Shown in pieces: positions 42,973 through 61,753 of a stretch of 64,000 nt of DNA (positions within the stretch are counted from its first letter, which is position 1; each line of letters opens with the position of its first letter). The position numbers and the translations under genes are program-made. This DNA is from Pannonibacter sp. XCT-53 (lineage in GTDB: Bacteria > Pseudomonadota > Alphaproteobacteria > Rhizobiales > Stappiaceae), in the NCBI RefSeq assembly GCF_009915765.1, contig NZ_JAABLQ010000001.1, positions 682,001 to 746,000 of the forward strand, given 5' to 3'. The notes beneath the pieces are model-generated. The model was given only the letters and a program-made list of their open reading frames with translations, was not told the DNA's origin and did no database searches.

Positions 42973-43866
42973 TCAAAGTCCCATCTTTGTGCGGGCGAGG
43001 TAGAGCGACAGCACCGCCGCATTGGAGACATTGAGCGAGCGGATCGCGCCGGGCATGTCGAGACGGGCGAGCGTGTCGCAGGCCGCGCGCACGCCCGGCC
43101 GCACGCCCTTGCCTTCGGAGCCGAGCACGAGCACGGTGCGGTCACCGAAGGCGGTTTCTTCCAGCGTGGCCGGGCCGTCGCTGTCCAGCGCCACGCGGAA
43201 GAAGCCCTGTTCGCCCATCTCGTCGAGGAACTTGGCGAGGTTCTTCACCCGCACATGACGGATCATGTCGAGGGCGCCGGAGGCGGACTTGGCGAGGACG
43301 GAGCCTTCCTCGGGCGCGTGCCGTTCCGTGGTCACCACGGCATCGGCGGCCAGCGCCACGGCGGAGCGCAGGATCGCGCCCACATTGTGCGGATCGGTGA
43401 CCTGGTCCAGCGCGAGGATCAGCCTTGCCCCCTTCAGCTCTTTCGGTCCGTAGGCCGGGAGCGGATCGGCTTCCAGGATCATGCCCTGGTGCACGGCATC
43501 CTTCGTGACCATGCGGTCGAGGGCGCGGGGCGCGGTGATCTCCACCGGAACGTCGATGGCGACACCGCGTTCCTGCAACCGGTTGATCGCGTTTTCCGTG
43601 GCGTAGAGCTTCAGCCGGCGGCGTTCGCGGTTGGCAAAGGCCGCCTCGACTGTGTGCAGCCCGTAGAGCAGCACCGGGCCTTCCGGCGGCAGGCCGGGGC
43701 GGCGCGGCTGCGGCTTCACGAAGCCCTTGCCCGGGCCGCGCCCGGGGCCGCCTGCGGGGCGATCGCGCTCCCAGGGGGCGCGGTCACCGCTGCCTGCGGC
43801 GGCGCCAGACTTGCGGAAGCCGGCAGGGCCGGCAGAACGGGGGCGTTTGGTCGGTTCGTCACTCAT
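42973..43866 (-). CDS. rlmB: 23S rRNA (guanosine-2'-O-)-methyltransferase, TrmH family
   Basis: 297 aa from ATG 43866. A disordered Gly/Pro/Arg-rich N-terminus (~60 residues), a substrate-binding domain (LLYGLHTVEAAFANRERR) and the SPOUT catalytic domain with DQVTDPHNVGAILRSA, LGSEGKGVRP and IRSLNVSNAAVLSLY, the SAM-binding knot. It probably methylates G2251 of 23S rRNA. It lies upstream of the tRNA-Tyr/tuf region, as in other Rhizobiales. The longer frame to 44490 overlaps the thioesterase gene and is a shadow. Confidence 0.92.
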   Translation of the reverse strand: MSDEPTKRPRSAGPAGFRKSGAAAGSGDRAPWERDRPAGGPGRGPGKGFVKPQPRRPGLPPEGPVLLYGLHTVEAAFANRERRRLKLYATENAINRLQERGVAIDVPVEITAPRALDRMVTKDAVHQGMILEADPLPAYGPKELKGARLILALDQVTDPHNVGAILRSAVALAADAVVTTERHAPEEGSVLAKSASGALDMIRHVRVKNLAKFLDEMGEQGFFRVALDSDGPATLEETAFGDRTVLVLGSEGKGVRPGVRAACDTLARLDMPGAIRSLNVSNAAVLSLYLARTKMGL

Positions 43867-43979
43867 TGCGCTGTCATACTGGCAATCGCGGTGCGATTGA
43901 ACCGCGATTTCACGACGCGCCCGGTTTTCCGCGCCGGCCGTCCGGACGGGGGAACTGACGGGGGCAGGCACCGCCCGCT

Positions 43980-44486
43980 TCAGGCTGCCTGCAGCGGCAG
44001 GATCATGCAGGTGACGGTGCCATGGGCGATGAGCCGCCCCCTGGCGTCGACCAGACGCCCCTCCGCCGTGGAGAGCCGGCTGCCGCGATGGGCGACGCGG
44101 CCCTCGCAGCGCACGGCGCCTGATCCCGGCATCAGCGGGCGCACCATGTTCACGGTCAGCGACGTGGTGGTGTAAAGCTCGCCCGGCTTCAGTTCCGTAT
44201 GCACGGCGCAGCTCATGGCGGTGTCGAGGATGGTGGAGATCCAGCCGCCATGCACGGTGCCCTGCGGGTTCATGTGCGCCTCGCCCGGACGGCCGATGAA
44301 CACGGCCCGTCCCTGTTCGGCTTCCTCCAGCACGATCTGCATCGTCACCATGATCGGCGGGGCGGGCAGGCGGCCCGCCTTCATGTGCTCGAAGATCTCG
44401 AGCCCGGAAAGCGTGGCGATCCGGTCGAGCGGCAGGGCGCCGAGATCGTGGCCAGACAGGTCGGGGAAGGCATCGGAAGGGGTCAT
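43980..44486 (-). CDS. PaaI-type hotdog thioesterase
   Basis: 168 aa from ATG 44486 (GGAGACC upstream). HMNPQGTVHGGWISTILDTAMSCAV is the hotdog helix with the HGG catalytic motif; FIGRPGEAHMN and TTTSLTVNMVRPL complete the family pattern. Hydrolyses an acyl-CoA of unknown identity. The divergent-looking frames over it are shadows. The MarR gene lies upstream on the same strand 138 bases away, so joint regulation is possible but not shown. Confidence 0.9.
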   Translation of the reverse strand: MTPSDAFPDLSGHDLGALPLDRIATLSGLEIFEHMKAGRLPAPPIMVTMQIVLEEAEQGRAVFIGRPGEAHMNPQGTVHGGWISTILDTAMSCAVHTELKPGELYTTTSLTVNMVRPLMPGSGAVRCEGRVAHRGSRLSTAEGRLVDARGRLIAHGTVTCMILPLQAA

Positions 44487-44624
44487 GCAAGGTCTCCGTT
44501 CGGACAGTTTCAAGGGCAGGGTGATCCGGCCGGCATCACGCCGGCCGACAGCCGGAGGCAGCGGGCGGGCAGGGCGGCCCCGCGGCGCGGCCCTCGCAAG
44601 GCCTGCGCACCGGGCCGGACGGGC

Positions 44625-45194
44625 TCAGGGGACGCCCGGGCGGCGTGCCGCGTCGCGCAGACGCCTCAGGCTGGCGCGGACCGCGGCCGTGTCCTCTGGC
44701 CCGAGCGTGTCGACAAGGGCGGTCTGGGCCCGCAGCCATGCCGAGGAGGCCGCACGCAGCACCGTCTCGCCCTTCTCGGTCAGCGTCGGCAGCTGCCGGC
44801 GGCCCTGTGCGGCCTGAAGGTCGATCAGGCCGGCTGCCTGGAGCGGGCGCAGGTTGCGCGTCAACGTGGACCTGTCGATCGACAGCAGCCCCGCAAGGTC
44901 GCCAAGCGAGGCCGGCTTGCCGGAGGCAATGCCCGCCAGCAGCGAGAACTGGGTCACCTCCAGACCGGTCTCCGCCAGATGCGCATTGTAATGCCGGGTG
45001 ACGAGATTGGAGGTGCGGCGGACCGCGAGCCCCAGGCAGAGGCGTGCCATGGTTTCGGCGTCCGGCGTGGTCGCGCTGTCCGGTCCCGGGAGGGCCGGGG
45101 TCGGACGGGCGAGGTCGGTGCCAGTGCTGATGCCGAGGTCGGTGCCGGCGTCATCGGCGGGGCGCTGGCTTGCGGGATCCGGTGGCTGCGACAT
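44625..45194 (-). CDS. MarR-family transcriptional regulator
   Basis: 189 aa from ATG 45194. About 50 disordered residues precede a MarR fold: LAETGLEVTQFSLLAGIASGKPASLGDLAGLLSIDRSTLTRNLRPLQAAGLIDL is the winged HTH with recognition helix. Ligand unknown. A perfect-arm dyad (TTGCA-AC-TGCAA) lies about 60 bases upstream and may be its own operator. A start at 45233 (GTG-type, within the control region) is less likely. Confidence 0.88.
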   Translation of the reverse strand: MSQPPDPASQRPADDAGTDLGISTGTDLARPTPALPGPDSATTPDAETMARLCLGLAVRRTSNLVTRHYNAHLAETGLEVTQFSLLAGIASGKPASLGDLAGLLSIDRSTLTRNLRPLQAAGLIDLQAAQGRRQLPTLTEKGETVLRAASSAWLRAQTALVDTLGPEDTAAVRASLRRLRDAARRPGVP

Positions 45195-45252
45195 GGCGCG
45201 TCCGAGGTCGTGATGTAAGTATTGCAGGTACAAGAGCGCATCGCGGCGTCTC

Positions 45253-45264
45253 TTGCAACTGCAA
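45253..45264. promoter_or_regulatory. Candidate MarR operator
   Basis: TTGCA-AC-TGCAA dyad upstream of the MarR gene; a half-site TATTGCAG lies at about 45218-45226 and matches CTGCAATA here in inverse. Confidence 0.4.
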
Positions 45265-45626
45265 TATGCCGTCGCCTGCCTGATTCTCGTCGCCTTCGGG
45301 CCGGGCCCGGGCGGAGGGGCGACCAGGACTTGCGACGCGCGGCAGGTCGCCCCATGCCAGCCGCCGTTTCAGTCCCCCATGTCAGCCCCTCATTTCAGCC
45401 CACATGCCTGCCTATGCCCGCCGCCTGCTTGCCCCATCCTTGCGCGACGTCCCGGTGCCTTGCCGGCCACGTCGCGGGACGCAGCTGGCTTCAGCGGCTT
45501 GCGTCCGCGCCTGTGGAAACAGTCGAAAGCCCAAGGAAAACAATCATTAAGTTCGTATCTCCCGATGCTTTTGCAGGCTTCGCGGGAGCGGGGAGCGGAA
45601 AATTCGGCCCGCCGGACAAATCGGCG
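45265..45626. other. Intergenic region without genes
   Basis: Low-complexity stretch with loosely repeated CATGTCAGCCC / CATTTCAGCCC / CATGCCTGCC between about 45355 and 45440. Nothing coding is supported. Confidence 0.4.
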
Positions 45627-45655
45627 TTGACACGGCGAAGGCACATCTGCATAAC
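45627..45655 (+). promoter_or_regulatory. Promoter of tRNA-Tyr/tRNA-Gly/tuf unit
   Basis: TTGACA (45627-45632), 17-base spacer, CATAAC (45650-45655), about 80 bases before tRNA-Tyr; a near-consensus sigma-70 promoter. Confidence 0.7.
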
Positions 45656-45737
45656 ACGCGCCACAGGACACCCCGCCCTCGCGGCGGGGCGGTCTGTGAA
45701 GCCATCCTGACTGCTTCGGACAGAGGCGCGACGGAAT

Positions 45738-45822
45738 GGAGGAGTGCCCGAGTGGCTAAAGGGGACGGACTGTAAATCCGTTGGCTAAGCCTACGTTGGT
45801 TCGAATCCAACCTCCTCCACCA
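45738..45822 (+). tRNA. tRNA-Tyr (anticodon GUA)
   Basis: 85 nt with long variable arm. GGAGGAG pairs with CTCCTCC; anticodon loop CTGTAAA gives GUA; encoded CCA. Confidence 0.97.
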
Positions 45823-45844
45823 TCGTCTCCCGAAGTCCGGGTCA

Positions 45845-45918
45845 GCGGGTGTAGCTCAATGGTAGAGCAGCAGCCTTCCAAGCTGATGACGAGGGTTCGA
45901 TTCCCTTCACCCGCTCCA
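45845..45918 (+). tRNA. tRNA-Gly (anticodon UCC)
   Basis: 74 nt. GCGGGTG pairs with CACCCGC; anticodon loop CTTCCAA gives UCC; encoded CCA. 22 bases after tRNA-Tyr. Confidence 0.97.
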
Positions 45919-46093
45919 TCACTGGGTGCCGATCAGAGTGACCGGTACGGGCAGGCCCTGTCCCGGGGTCCTGGACAGAACGGGAAGCAATTCGCTGCCT
46001 CCGGGGCGCCTGAGATGGCGACCGCAGCGGCCGGAAAGCGTCCCGCCTCGAACCTAAACGACTGAACCGCGTAACGGATAGAGAGCGACGCCG

Positions 46094-47284
<1,191 letters not shown>

Positions 47285-47294
47285 GGTGATGCCT

Positions 47295-47317
47295 GGCGCC
47301 GGTTGTGAACCGGCGCC
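47295..47317 (+). terminator. Hairpin after tuf
   Basis: GGCGCCGGTT, loop GTG, AACCGGCGCC: a perfect 10-bp stem without a U tract. Terminator or RNA-processing site before tRNA-Trp. Confidence 0.55.
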
Positions 47318-47402
47318 GCTTACCCTCTGATTTCACTTGCCAAACGGGCAGGTCTGAGGGTAGACAGGACAGGAATTGGGCGGCGTGATCCGCCGCCCGT
47401 GC

Positions 47403-47478
<76 letters not shown>

Positions 47479-47583
47479 TTTTTGTTCTTGCAGTTTGGCC
47501 GCCGAGGCCTTAAACAGGACCACTCGGGCGGGGCGCGCGGAGGATTCTGCGCGCCCGCTCGTCGTGACAAGACCGGAACCGGA

Positions 47584-47781
47584 ATGGCCAAGACGAATCC
47601 CTTCACGTTTATCCAGCAGGTGCGTGCCGAGACGGCCAAGGTTATCTGGCCGACGCGGCGCGAAACGGCTGTGACGACCACCATGGTTTTCCTCATGGTG
47701 CTGATTGCGTCTATTTTCTTCCTGCTCGCCGATCAGTTGATGGGGTGGGGAGTGAGCCTGTTGCTTGGACTTGGCAACTGA
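47584..47781 (+). CDS. secE: Preprotein translocase subunit SecE
   Basis: 65 aa, the short one-helix form. MAKTNPFTFIQQVRAETAKVIWPTRRET is the conserved amphipathic N-terminus; MVFLMVLIASIFFLLAD is the membrane helix. Stabilises SecY in the inner membrane. The ORF begins at ATG 47584; the in-frame stretch before it is the tRNA-Trp 3' flank. Confidence 0.95.
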   Translation: MAKTNPFTFIQQVRAETAKVIWPTRRETAVTTTMVFLMVLIASIFFLLADQLMGWGVSLLLGLGN

Positions 47782-47819
47782 CGTTCGGTATTCACGAAAC
47801 AAGATGCGGATCTGAGCTC

Positions 47820-48353
47820 ATGCCCAAGCGCTGGTACATTGTGCACGCCTATTCCAATTTCGAGAAGAAGGTGGCCGAGTCCATTCGCGAGAAAGCCGCG
47901 CAGAAGGGGCTCTCCGATCTGTTCGAGGAAATCCTCGTGCCGATGGAAAAGGTCGTCGAGGTGCGTCGGGGTCGCAAGGTCGATGCCGAGCGCAAGTTCT
48001 TCCCGGGGTACGTGCTCGTGAAGATGGACATGACCGACGAGGCCTTCCATCTGATCAAGAACACGCCGAAGGTGACGGGGTTCCTTGGCGCGGACCAGAA
48101 GCCGCAGCCGATCTCCGAGAAGGAGGCCCTGCGCATCCTCAACCAGGTCCAGGAAGGTGTCGAGCGGCCGAAGCCCTCGGTCAGCTTCGAGATCGGCGAA
48201 CAGGTGCGCGTGTCCGACGGTCCCTTCGCGTCCTTCTCCGGCATTGTCGAGGAAGTCGACGACGAGCGTGCGCGCCTCAAGGTGGCCGTGTCGATCTTTG
48301 GTCGTCCGACCCCGGTGGAACTCGAATTCGGTCAGGTCGACAAGGTCGGCTGA
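47820..48353 (+). CDS. nusG: Transcription termination/antitermination protein NusG
   Basis: 177 aa from ATG 47820. MPKRWYIVHAYSNFEKKV starts the NGN domain; VRVSDGPFASFSGIVEEVD is the KOW motif. Binds RNA polymerase and Rho or S10. Standard neighbour of secE (38 bases apart). Confidence 0.97.
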   Translation: MPKRWYIVHAYSNFEKKVAESIREKAAQKGLSDLFEEILVPMEKVVEVRRGRKVDAERKFFPGYVLVKMDMTDEAFHLIKNTPKVTGFLGADQKPQPISEKEALRILNQVQEGVERPKPSVSFEIGEQVRVSDGPFASFSGIVEEVDDERARLKVAVSIFGRPTPVELEFGQVDKVG

Positions 48354-48499
48354 TCCGGACAGCGGCCCTCGTGGCCGCTGCGGGCGTTTGAGGCGCCCGC
48401 ATCAAATGGGTGGTGGGAAAGGCAGGCCTTCGCCGGGCTGCCGATCCGGACCACCCGCTCCTGAAAGCCGGTCGCCCGGCATGCTTATAGGAGAGCAGT

Positions 48500-48931
48500 A
48501 TGGCGAAGAAGATTGAAGGTTACATCAAGCTGCAGGTGTCGGCTGGCTCCGCCACGCCGTCGCCCCCGATCGGTCCGGCGCTGGGTCAGCGCGGTCTCAA
48601 CATCATGGAGTTCTGCAAGGCGTTCAACGCGCAGACCCAGGATATCGAGAAGGGCGCTCCGTGCCCGGTCGTCATCACCTATTACTCCGACCGTTCCTTC
48701 ACGTTCGAGATCAAGACGGCTCCGGTGAGCTTCTTCCTCAAGAAGGCGTCCGGCATCAAGTCCGGCTCCAAGACCCCGGGCAAGGGCGGTTTCGTCGGCA
48801 AGGTCTCCAAGGCGCAGGTGCGTGACATCGCCCTGGCCAAGATGAAGGACCTCAACGCCAACGACGTCGAAGCTGCCATGCTCATGGTTGAAGGCTCTGC
48901 CCGTTCGATGGGCCTCGAGGTCACGGAGTAA
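48500..48931 (+). CDS. rplK: 50S ribosomal protein L11
   Basis: 143 aa. [37 protein letters not shown] is the L11 N-terminal domain; the RNA-binding C-terminal domain follows. Binds the GTPase-associated centre of 23S rRNA. GGAG site before ATG; L1 starts 5 bases after the stop. Confidence 0.98.
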   Translation: MAKKIEGYIKLQVSAGSATPSPPIGPALGQRGLNIMEFCKAFNAQTQDIEKGAPCPVVITYYSDRSFTFEIKTAPVSFFLKKASGIKSGSKTPGKGGFVGKVSKAQVRDIALAKMKDLNANDVEAAMLMVEGSARSMGLEVTE

Positions 48932-48936
48932 GAACA

Positions 48937-49632
48937 ATGTCGAAGATTGGTAAGCGCATCCGTGCGGCTCGCGAAGGCATCGACCGCAACAAGACCTACG
49001 CCCTCGGCGAAGCCCTGACCCTGATCAAGGACCGCGCCAAGGTGAAGTTCGACGAGACCGTCGAAGTGGCGATCAACCTCGGCGTCGACCCGCGTCACGC
49101 GGACCAGATGGTCCGTGGCGTCTGCGTGCTGCCGAACGGCACCGGCAAGACCGTCCGCGTCGCCGTGTTCGCGCGTGGCGACAAGGCCGAGGAAGCCAAG
49201 GCTGCCGGCGCCGATATCGTCGGTGCGGAAGAGCTGGTGAACGAGGTTCAGGGCGGCAAGATCGATTTCGATCGCTGCATTGCCACGCCGGACATGATGC
49301 CGCTGGTCGGCCGTCTCGGCAAGGTGCTCGGCCCGCGCGGCCTGATGCCGAACCCGAAGGTCGGCACCGTGACCCCGGACGTGGCGTCGGCCGTGCGTGA
49401 CGCCAAGGGCGGCGCCGTGCAGTTCCGCGTCGAGAAGGCCGGCATCATCCATGCTGGCGTCGGCAAGGTCTCGTTCTCGCAGGACGCCCTGATCGAGAAC
49501 ATCCGCGCCCTCATCGACGCGGTGCAGAAGGCCAAGCCGTCCGGCTCCAAGGGTCAGTACCTCAAGCGCATCGCGCTGTCGTCGACCATGGGCCCCGGCG
49601 TCAAGGTCGAGCTGGCCTCGATCAACGGCTGA
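48937..49632 (+). CDS. rplA: 50S ribosomal protein L1
   Basis: 231 aa. [43 protein letters not shown] and the two-domain pattern are canonical. Part of the L1 stalk; in other bacteria it represses the L11-L1 operon by binding its mRNA. Coupled to rplK. Confidence 0.98.
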   Translation: MSKIGKRIRAAREGIDRNKTYALGEALTLIKDRAKVKFDETVEVAINLGVDPRHADQMVRGVCVLPNGTGKTVRVAVFARGDKAEEAKAAGADIVGAEELVNEVQGGKIDFDRCIATPDMMPLVGRLGKVLGPRGLMPNPKVGTVTPDVASAVRDAKGGAVQFRVEKAGIIHAGVGKVSFSQDALIENIRALIDAVQKAKPSGSKGQYLKRIALSSTMGPGVKVELASING

Positions 49633-49647
49633 GCCGTCTGAAGAATT

Positions 49648-49668
49648 CCCCCCGGGTCTTCCGGGGGG
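49648..49668 (+). terminator. Hairpin after rplA
   Basis: CCCCCCGG, loop GTCTT, CCGGGGGG: a perfect 8-bp stem without U tract; likely attenuator between the rplKA and rplJL parts. Confidence 0.55.
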
Positions 49669-49948
49669 ATCGGCCCGACCGCAAGGCCGGGTCGTCCCTG
49701 TCCGAGACTGCAGGTGCCGGGAAACCGGTTTAAGCCGAATGGGCCTGCATAGATAGGTAAGAACAGAGGTTTCATCGCCCGCAAGGGTGCCAGAGGCCCG
49801 TTCGAACCAACTGCCTTGCCGCGCTGCCTGCGGGGCGAGGGGACAGGAACCCTGAGCGTCGTCACGCGTGCGGCCCGGTCACCCGGGTCCTGGCGCGGAA
49901 CGGCAAAGGCAAACCGGTGGCGGCAACGCCACCAAATGGAGTAGGCAA
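49669..49948 (+). promoter_or_regulatory. rplJ leader
   Basis: 280 bases without a gene upstream of L10. Ribosomal L10-L7/L12 autoregulates its mRNA through a structured leader in other bacteria; the length and stem-forming segments (GCCGGGAAACCGGT near 49716, GCCTTGCCGCGCTGCCTGCGGGGCG near 49811) fit that, but I cannot fold it here. May also hold a promoter. Confidence 0.4.
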
Positions 49949-50467
49949 GTGGAAAGAGCGGAAAAGCACGAGTTCGTGACCGCCCTCAACGAAGTGCTGG
50001 CTGGCACTACCGTTGTGGTCGTCGCGCACTATGCGGGCCTCTCGGTAGCCCAGATGACCGCCCTGCGGTCGAAGGTGCGCGACGCCGGCGGGACCTGCAA
50101 GGTTGCCAAGAACCGCCTTGTGAAGCTTGCCCTTCAAGGCACTGAACTGGAGCACATCGGTGGCCTGTTCAAGGGCCCGACCCTGATCGCGTTCTCGAAC
50201 GATCCGGTCGCGGCCCCCAAGGCACTGGTGGAATTCGCCAAGACGACGGACAAGTTCGTCATCCTCGGCGGTGCTCTGGGCAAGACCAACCTGAATGCGG
50301 AAGGCGTCAAGTCTCTCGCCACGATGCCGTCGCTCGACGAGCTGCGCGCACGCCTGGTGGGCATGATCCAGACCCCGGCAACCCGCATCGCCCAGGTTGT
50401 CAACGCTCCGGCCGGGCAGCTTGCCCGCGTCTTCGGCGCGTATGCCAAGAAGGACGAGGCCGCATAA
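49949..50467 (+). CDS. rplJ: 50S ribosomal protein L10
   Basis: 172 aa from GTG 49949 with GGAG upstream; begins [41 protein letters not shown] and KNRLVKLAL are family hallmarks; the C-terminal helix binds L7/L12 dimers. The frame upstream to 49868 is not part of the protein. Confidence 0.97.
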   Translation: MERAEKHEFVTALNEVLAGTTVVVVAHYAGLSVAQMTALRSKVRDAGGTCKVAKNRLVKLALQGTELEHIGGLFKGPTLIAFSNDPVAAPKALVEFAKTTDKFVILGGALGKTNLNAEGVKSLATMPSLDELRARLVGMIQTPATRIAQVVNAPAGQLARVFGAYAKKDEAA

Positions 50468-50530
50468 GGCGCCCCCCAAACACAACTCTGTCTGTAACCA
50501 GATATTTGGTTCGAACGTAAGGTAAAGAAA

Positions 50531-50905
50531 ATGGCTGATCTGAACAAGCTGGTCGAAGACCTGTCCGCACTGACCGTCATGGAAGCCGCCGAGCTGTCCA
50601 AGATGCTCGAAGAGAAGTGGGGCGTGTCCGCCGCTGCTCCGGTGGCTGTTGCTGCCGTTGCTGCTGCTCCGGCTGCTGCTGCTGAAGAAGAGAAGACCGA
50701 GTTCGACGTCGTCCTGGCTGACGCTGGCGACAAGAAGATCAACGTCATCAAGGAAGTCCGTGCCATCACCGGTCTCGGCCTGAAGGAAGCCAAGGAACTC
50801 GTCGAAGGCGCTCCGAAGGTCGTGAAGGAGCAGGTCTCCAAGGCTGAAGCTGCCGACATGAAGAAGAAGCTGGAAGAAGCCGGCGCCAAGGTCGAGCTGA
50901 AGTAA
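50531..50905 (+). CDS. rplL: 50S ribosomal protein L7/L12
   Basis: 124 aa. N-terminal dimerisation domain, Ala-rich hinge (about 37-53) and C-terminal domain with [29 protein letters not shown]. Forms the stalk that recruits translation GTPases. Confidence 0.98.
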   Translation: MADLNKLVEDLSALTVMEAAELSKMLEEKWGVSAAAPVAVAAVAAAPAAAAEEEKTEFDVVLADAGDKKINVIKEVRAITGLGLKEAKELVEGAPKVVKEQVSKAEAADMKKKLEEAGAKVELK

Positions 50906-50923
50906 TCCGCTTCATCTGACATC

Positions 50924-50948
50924 GCGGTCCCGGGGATCCCGGGACCGC
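50924..50948 (+). terminator. 11-bp perfect hairpin between rplL and rpoB
   Basis: GCGGTCCCGGG, loop GAT, CCCGGGACCGC. No U tract. Position matches the attenuator/RNase III processing site known between rplL and rpoB elsewhere; probably lets only part of transcription enter rpoBC. Confidence 0.65.
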
Positions 50949-51092
50949 ACATCCAGCCCCGGCGGGTTCGTCCCGGTTCCGGGGCATTAGTCCCAGATAG
51001 GGGACGGTTATCCGAAGCGCCCGGGCCAAGACGGCCCGATTGGACAAGGGGCGTTGCGGACAGCCGTCACCCAGGCGATGCGAGGAGCGACA

Positions 51093-55229
<4,137 letters not shown>

Positions 55230-55331
55230 ACTCCGCGGGCATTTATACGACCGAAACAGGACTTACCGAGCCGGTTGCGGGGGGCGGGCCACTGAGCCCG
55301 CTCCCCATCCGTGCATCGAAGGAGAGAGCCC

Positions 55332-59531
<4,200 letters not shown>

Positions 59532-59547
59532 GGCAGGAAGATCTGGA

Positions 59548-59573
59548 AAGGCCGCCGCACTGGCGGCCTTTTC
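59548..59573 (+). terminator. Rho-independent terminator after rpoC
   Basis: AAGGCCGCC, loop GCACT, GGCGGCCTT followed by TTCG. Confidence 0.85.
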
Positions 59574-59597
59574 GTTTCGAGCAGCAAGGAGGCCGTG

Positions 59598-59897
59598 ATG
59601 GCCATGAATGACAATGACGAGGGCGACGCGCCCTTCGTGTTTATTGTGGTTGGCCGCGTCTGGGAGGACAGCGAGGGGGCGCCCCAGGACGCCATTCCCG
59701 TGCACGTGCTGCTGGCGCGTCCGGACGAGGAAACGGCTGTCCAGGCGACGCTGGAAGCGCTGTCGCTCAACAACTACGCGCTGGCCGAACTTGACCAGAT
59801 CGGCGTGCTGGATGGCGAGCCCGATGATCCGACCTACGAGGACGCCTACCAGGACGCCCTCGAGGGCAATGTGGCGGTGATTGCCTTCCGGTCCTGA
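59598..59897 (+). CDS. Small acidic conserved hypothetical protein
   Basis: 99 aa from ATG 59598; AAGGAGG 5-11 bases upstream. GTG 59595 and ATG 59604 are alternative starts. Sequence shows FVFIVVGRVWEDSEG, then VHVLLARPDEETAVQATLEALSLNNYALAELDQIGVL, then an acidic EDAYQDALEGN. Looks like a compact ferredoxin-like alpha/beta domain; family unknown. Own terminator on both sides, so a separate transcript from rpoC unless read-through. Confidence 0.75.
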   Translation: MAMNDNDEGDAPFVFIVVGRVWEDSEGAPQDAIPVHVLLARPDEETAVQATLEALSLNNYALAELDQIGVLDGEPDDPTYEDAYQDALEGNVAVIAFRS

Positions 59898-59930
59898 CGC
59901 CGGATCGCGGATGCCCCGTTTCGTCCCTGC

Positions 59931-59960
59931 AAGGCCCTGCCGACCCCGGCGGGGCCTTTT
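59931..59960 (+). terminator. Rho-independent terminator
   Basis: AAGGCCCTGCCG, loop ACCC, CGGCGGGGCCTT, then TT; 12-bp stem after the small acidic protein gene. Confidence 0.85.
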
Positions 59961-59961
59961 C

Positions 59962-60594
59962 CGTTCCGGGGGCCGATCGGGGGCCGCGTGGCAGATCCGG
60001 TGAGGGGCGGTCTGGCGTTCCACAGTGACAGGCGCGGACGGCGGAGAGCAGGGAGAGGAGAGAAGAGGATAGGTGAGGAGAGGAGAGGAGAGGAGAGGAG
60101 AGGAGAGGAGAGGAGAGGAGAGGAGAGGAGAGGAGAGGAGAGGAGAGGCGTGTGCGCAGGCCGCGCGGGGCCCCTGGCGCCGGCAGGGAGGGACCGCAGG
60201 TGTGACGCCGCCGTTGGACGGACGCGCCGCCGACGCCACGACTGGGAGGATGCGCGCGGCGGGACGCCGGGACAGGGGCTGGCCGTGAATCAGGTCCTGC
60301 ACGCGGACAGCGAATCCGTCCTTCGAGACTCAGGCGTCGTTAACCGACAAAGCGAAAACAGGGGCGGGAATCAGCGCGCTGCCACGCGTCGGAGGCGAAT
60401 CCGGCTTAACGAATTGCCCGCCCCGAGTGCATGCGGGACTTGCGCCAGGCGCAGGACAACGATCGTCAGGGACAGAAAGTTGCGTGAAACAGGGTCAAAC
60501 TTGGCCAAAATGCCCCTTTGTGACGGAGTTCGCCGGGAGGAGCCCGGCTTTGTCCGGGCAGGGGCGCGAACCCAAGGATTCCCCGAGATTTCCC
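59962..60594. other. Intergenic region with microsatellite
   Basis: More than 600 bases without a supported gene between the small acidic gene and the rpsL promoter; contains the (AGGAG)14 array. The long frames crossing it (both strands) are made of the repeat and lack family likeness. Confidence 0.6.
60076..60145. repeat. (AGGAG)14 pentanucleotide microsatellite
   Basis: Fourteen exact head-to-tail AGGAG units, with imperfect units on both sides. Purine-only on the + strand. Confidence 0.95.
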
Positions 60595-60623
60595 TTGACG
60601 TGAGGGCGGTCCGTCGGTAGGTT
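60595..60623 (+). promoter_or_regulatory. Candidate promoter of rpsL-rpsG-fusA-tuf
   Basis: TTGACG (60595-60600), 17-base spacer, TAGGTT (60618-60623). About 255 bases before rpsL, leaving a long leader. Confidence 0.5.
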
Positions 60624-60878
60624 CCGCGCATCCCGATGGCAGGCGGTAAGTCCTGATGCGTTCCAGCGGTCCACGCAGGAACCTGAAAACTTAAACGCTG
60701 CCGGGTTCAAAGGCGAATACGCGTCGATTGCATGACCGCGGTTAAACTCGTGGTCCTCTGGTTTTCGCAGCGCCTCCCATGTCGGTCGACATGGCTGAGG
60801 CGCGATTCCGTTTGGGCGGAATCTGCGCAAATCAGGGTTGCAGATGAATTTTTGGATGGCAGAGGTAAAGGGCACAGA

Positions 60879-61250
60879 ATGCCGACCATCAACCAGCTGA
60901 TCCGCAAGCCGCGGAAGGACCCGCCGAAGCGGAACAAGGTGCCGGCCATGCAGGCCTGCCCGCAGAAGCGCGGCGTTTGCACCCGCGTTTACACCACGAC
61001 GCCGAAGAAGCCGAACTCGGCGCTTCGTAAGGTCGCCAAGGTGCGTCTGACCAACGGCTTTGAAGTCATCGGTTACATCCCGGGCGAAGGCCACAACCTG
61101 CAGGAACACTCCGTGGTGATGATCCGCGGCGGCCGCGTCAAGGACTTGCCGGGCGTGCGCTACCACATCATCCGCGGTGTGCTCGACACGCAGGGCGTCA
61201 AGAATCGTAAGCAGCGCCGGTCGAAGTACGGCGCGAAGCGGCCGAAGTAA
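60879..61250 (+). CDS. rpsL: 30S ribosomal protein S12
   Basis: 123 aa from ATG 60879. [20 protein letters not shown] and [21 protein letters not shown] are canonical; the lysine at the streptomycin site (PKKPNS) is wild type. First gene of the str operon; frames upstream to 60732 are leader. Confidence 0.98.
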   Translation: MPTINQLIRKPRKDPPKRNKVPAMQACPQKRGVCTRVYTTTPKKPNSALRKVAKVRLTNGFEVIGYIPGEGHNLQEHSVVMIRGGRVKDLPGVRYHIIRGVLDTQGVKNRKQRRSKYGAKRPK

Positions 61251-61261
61251 GGAGCGCTTAG

Positions 61262-61732
<471 letters not shown>

Positions 61733-61753
61733 TCCTAGTAAAGGGCTGACGAC

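Noticed and set aside
42973..44490. 505-aa fusion of rlmB with an upstream Arg-rich domain
   Set aside because: The upstream part is an off-frame shadow of the thioesterase gene; ATG 43866 gives a normal RlmB.
60076..60145. Array of ribosome-binding sites for a hidden gene
   Set aside because: AGGAG units look like Shine-Dalgarno sites, but no start codon with a plausible protein follows.
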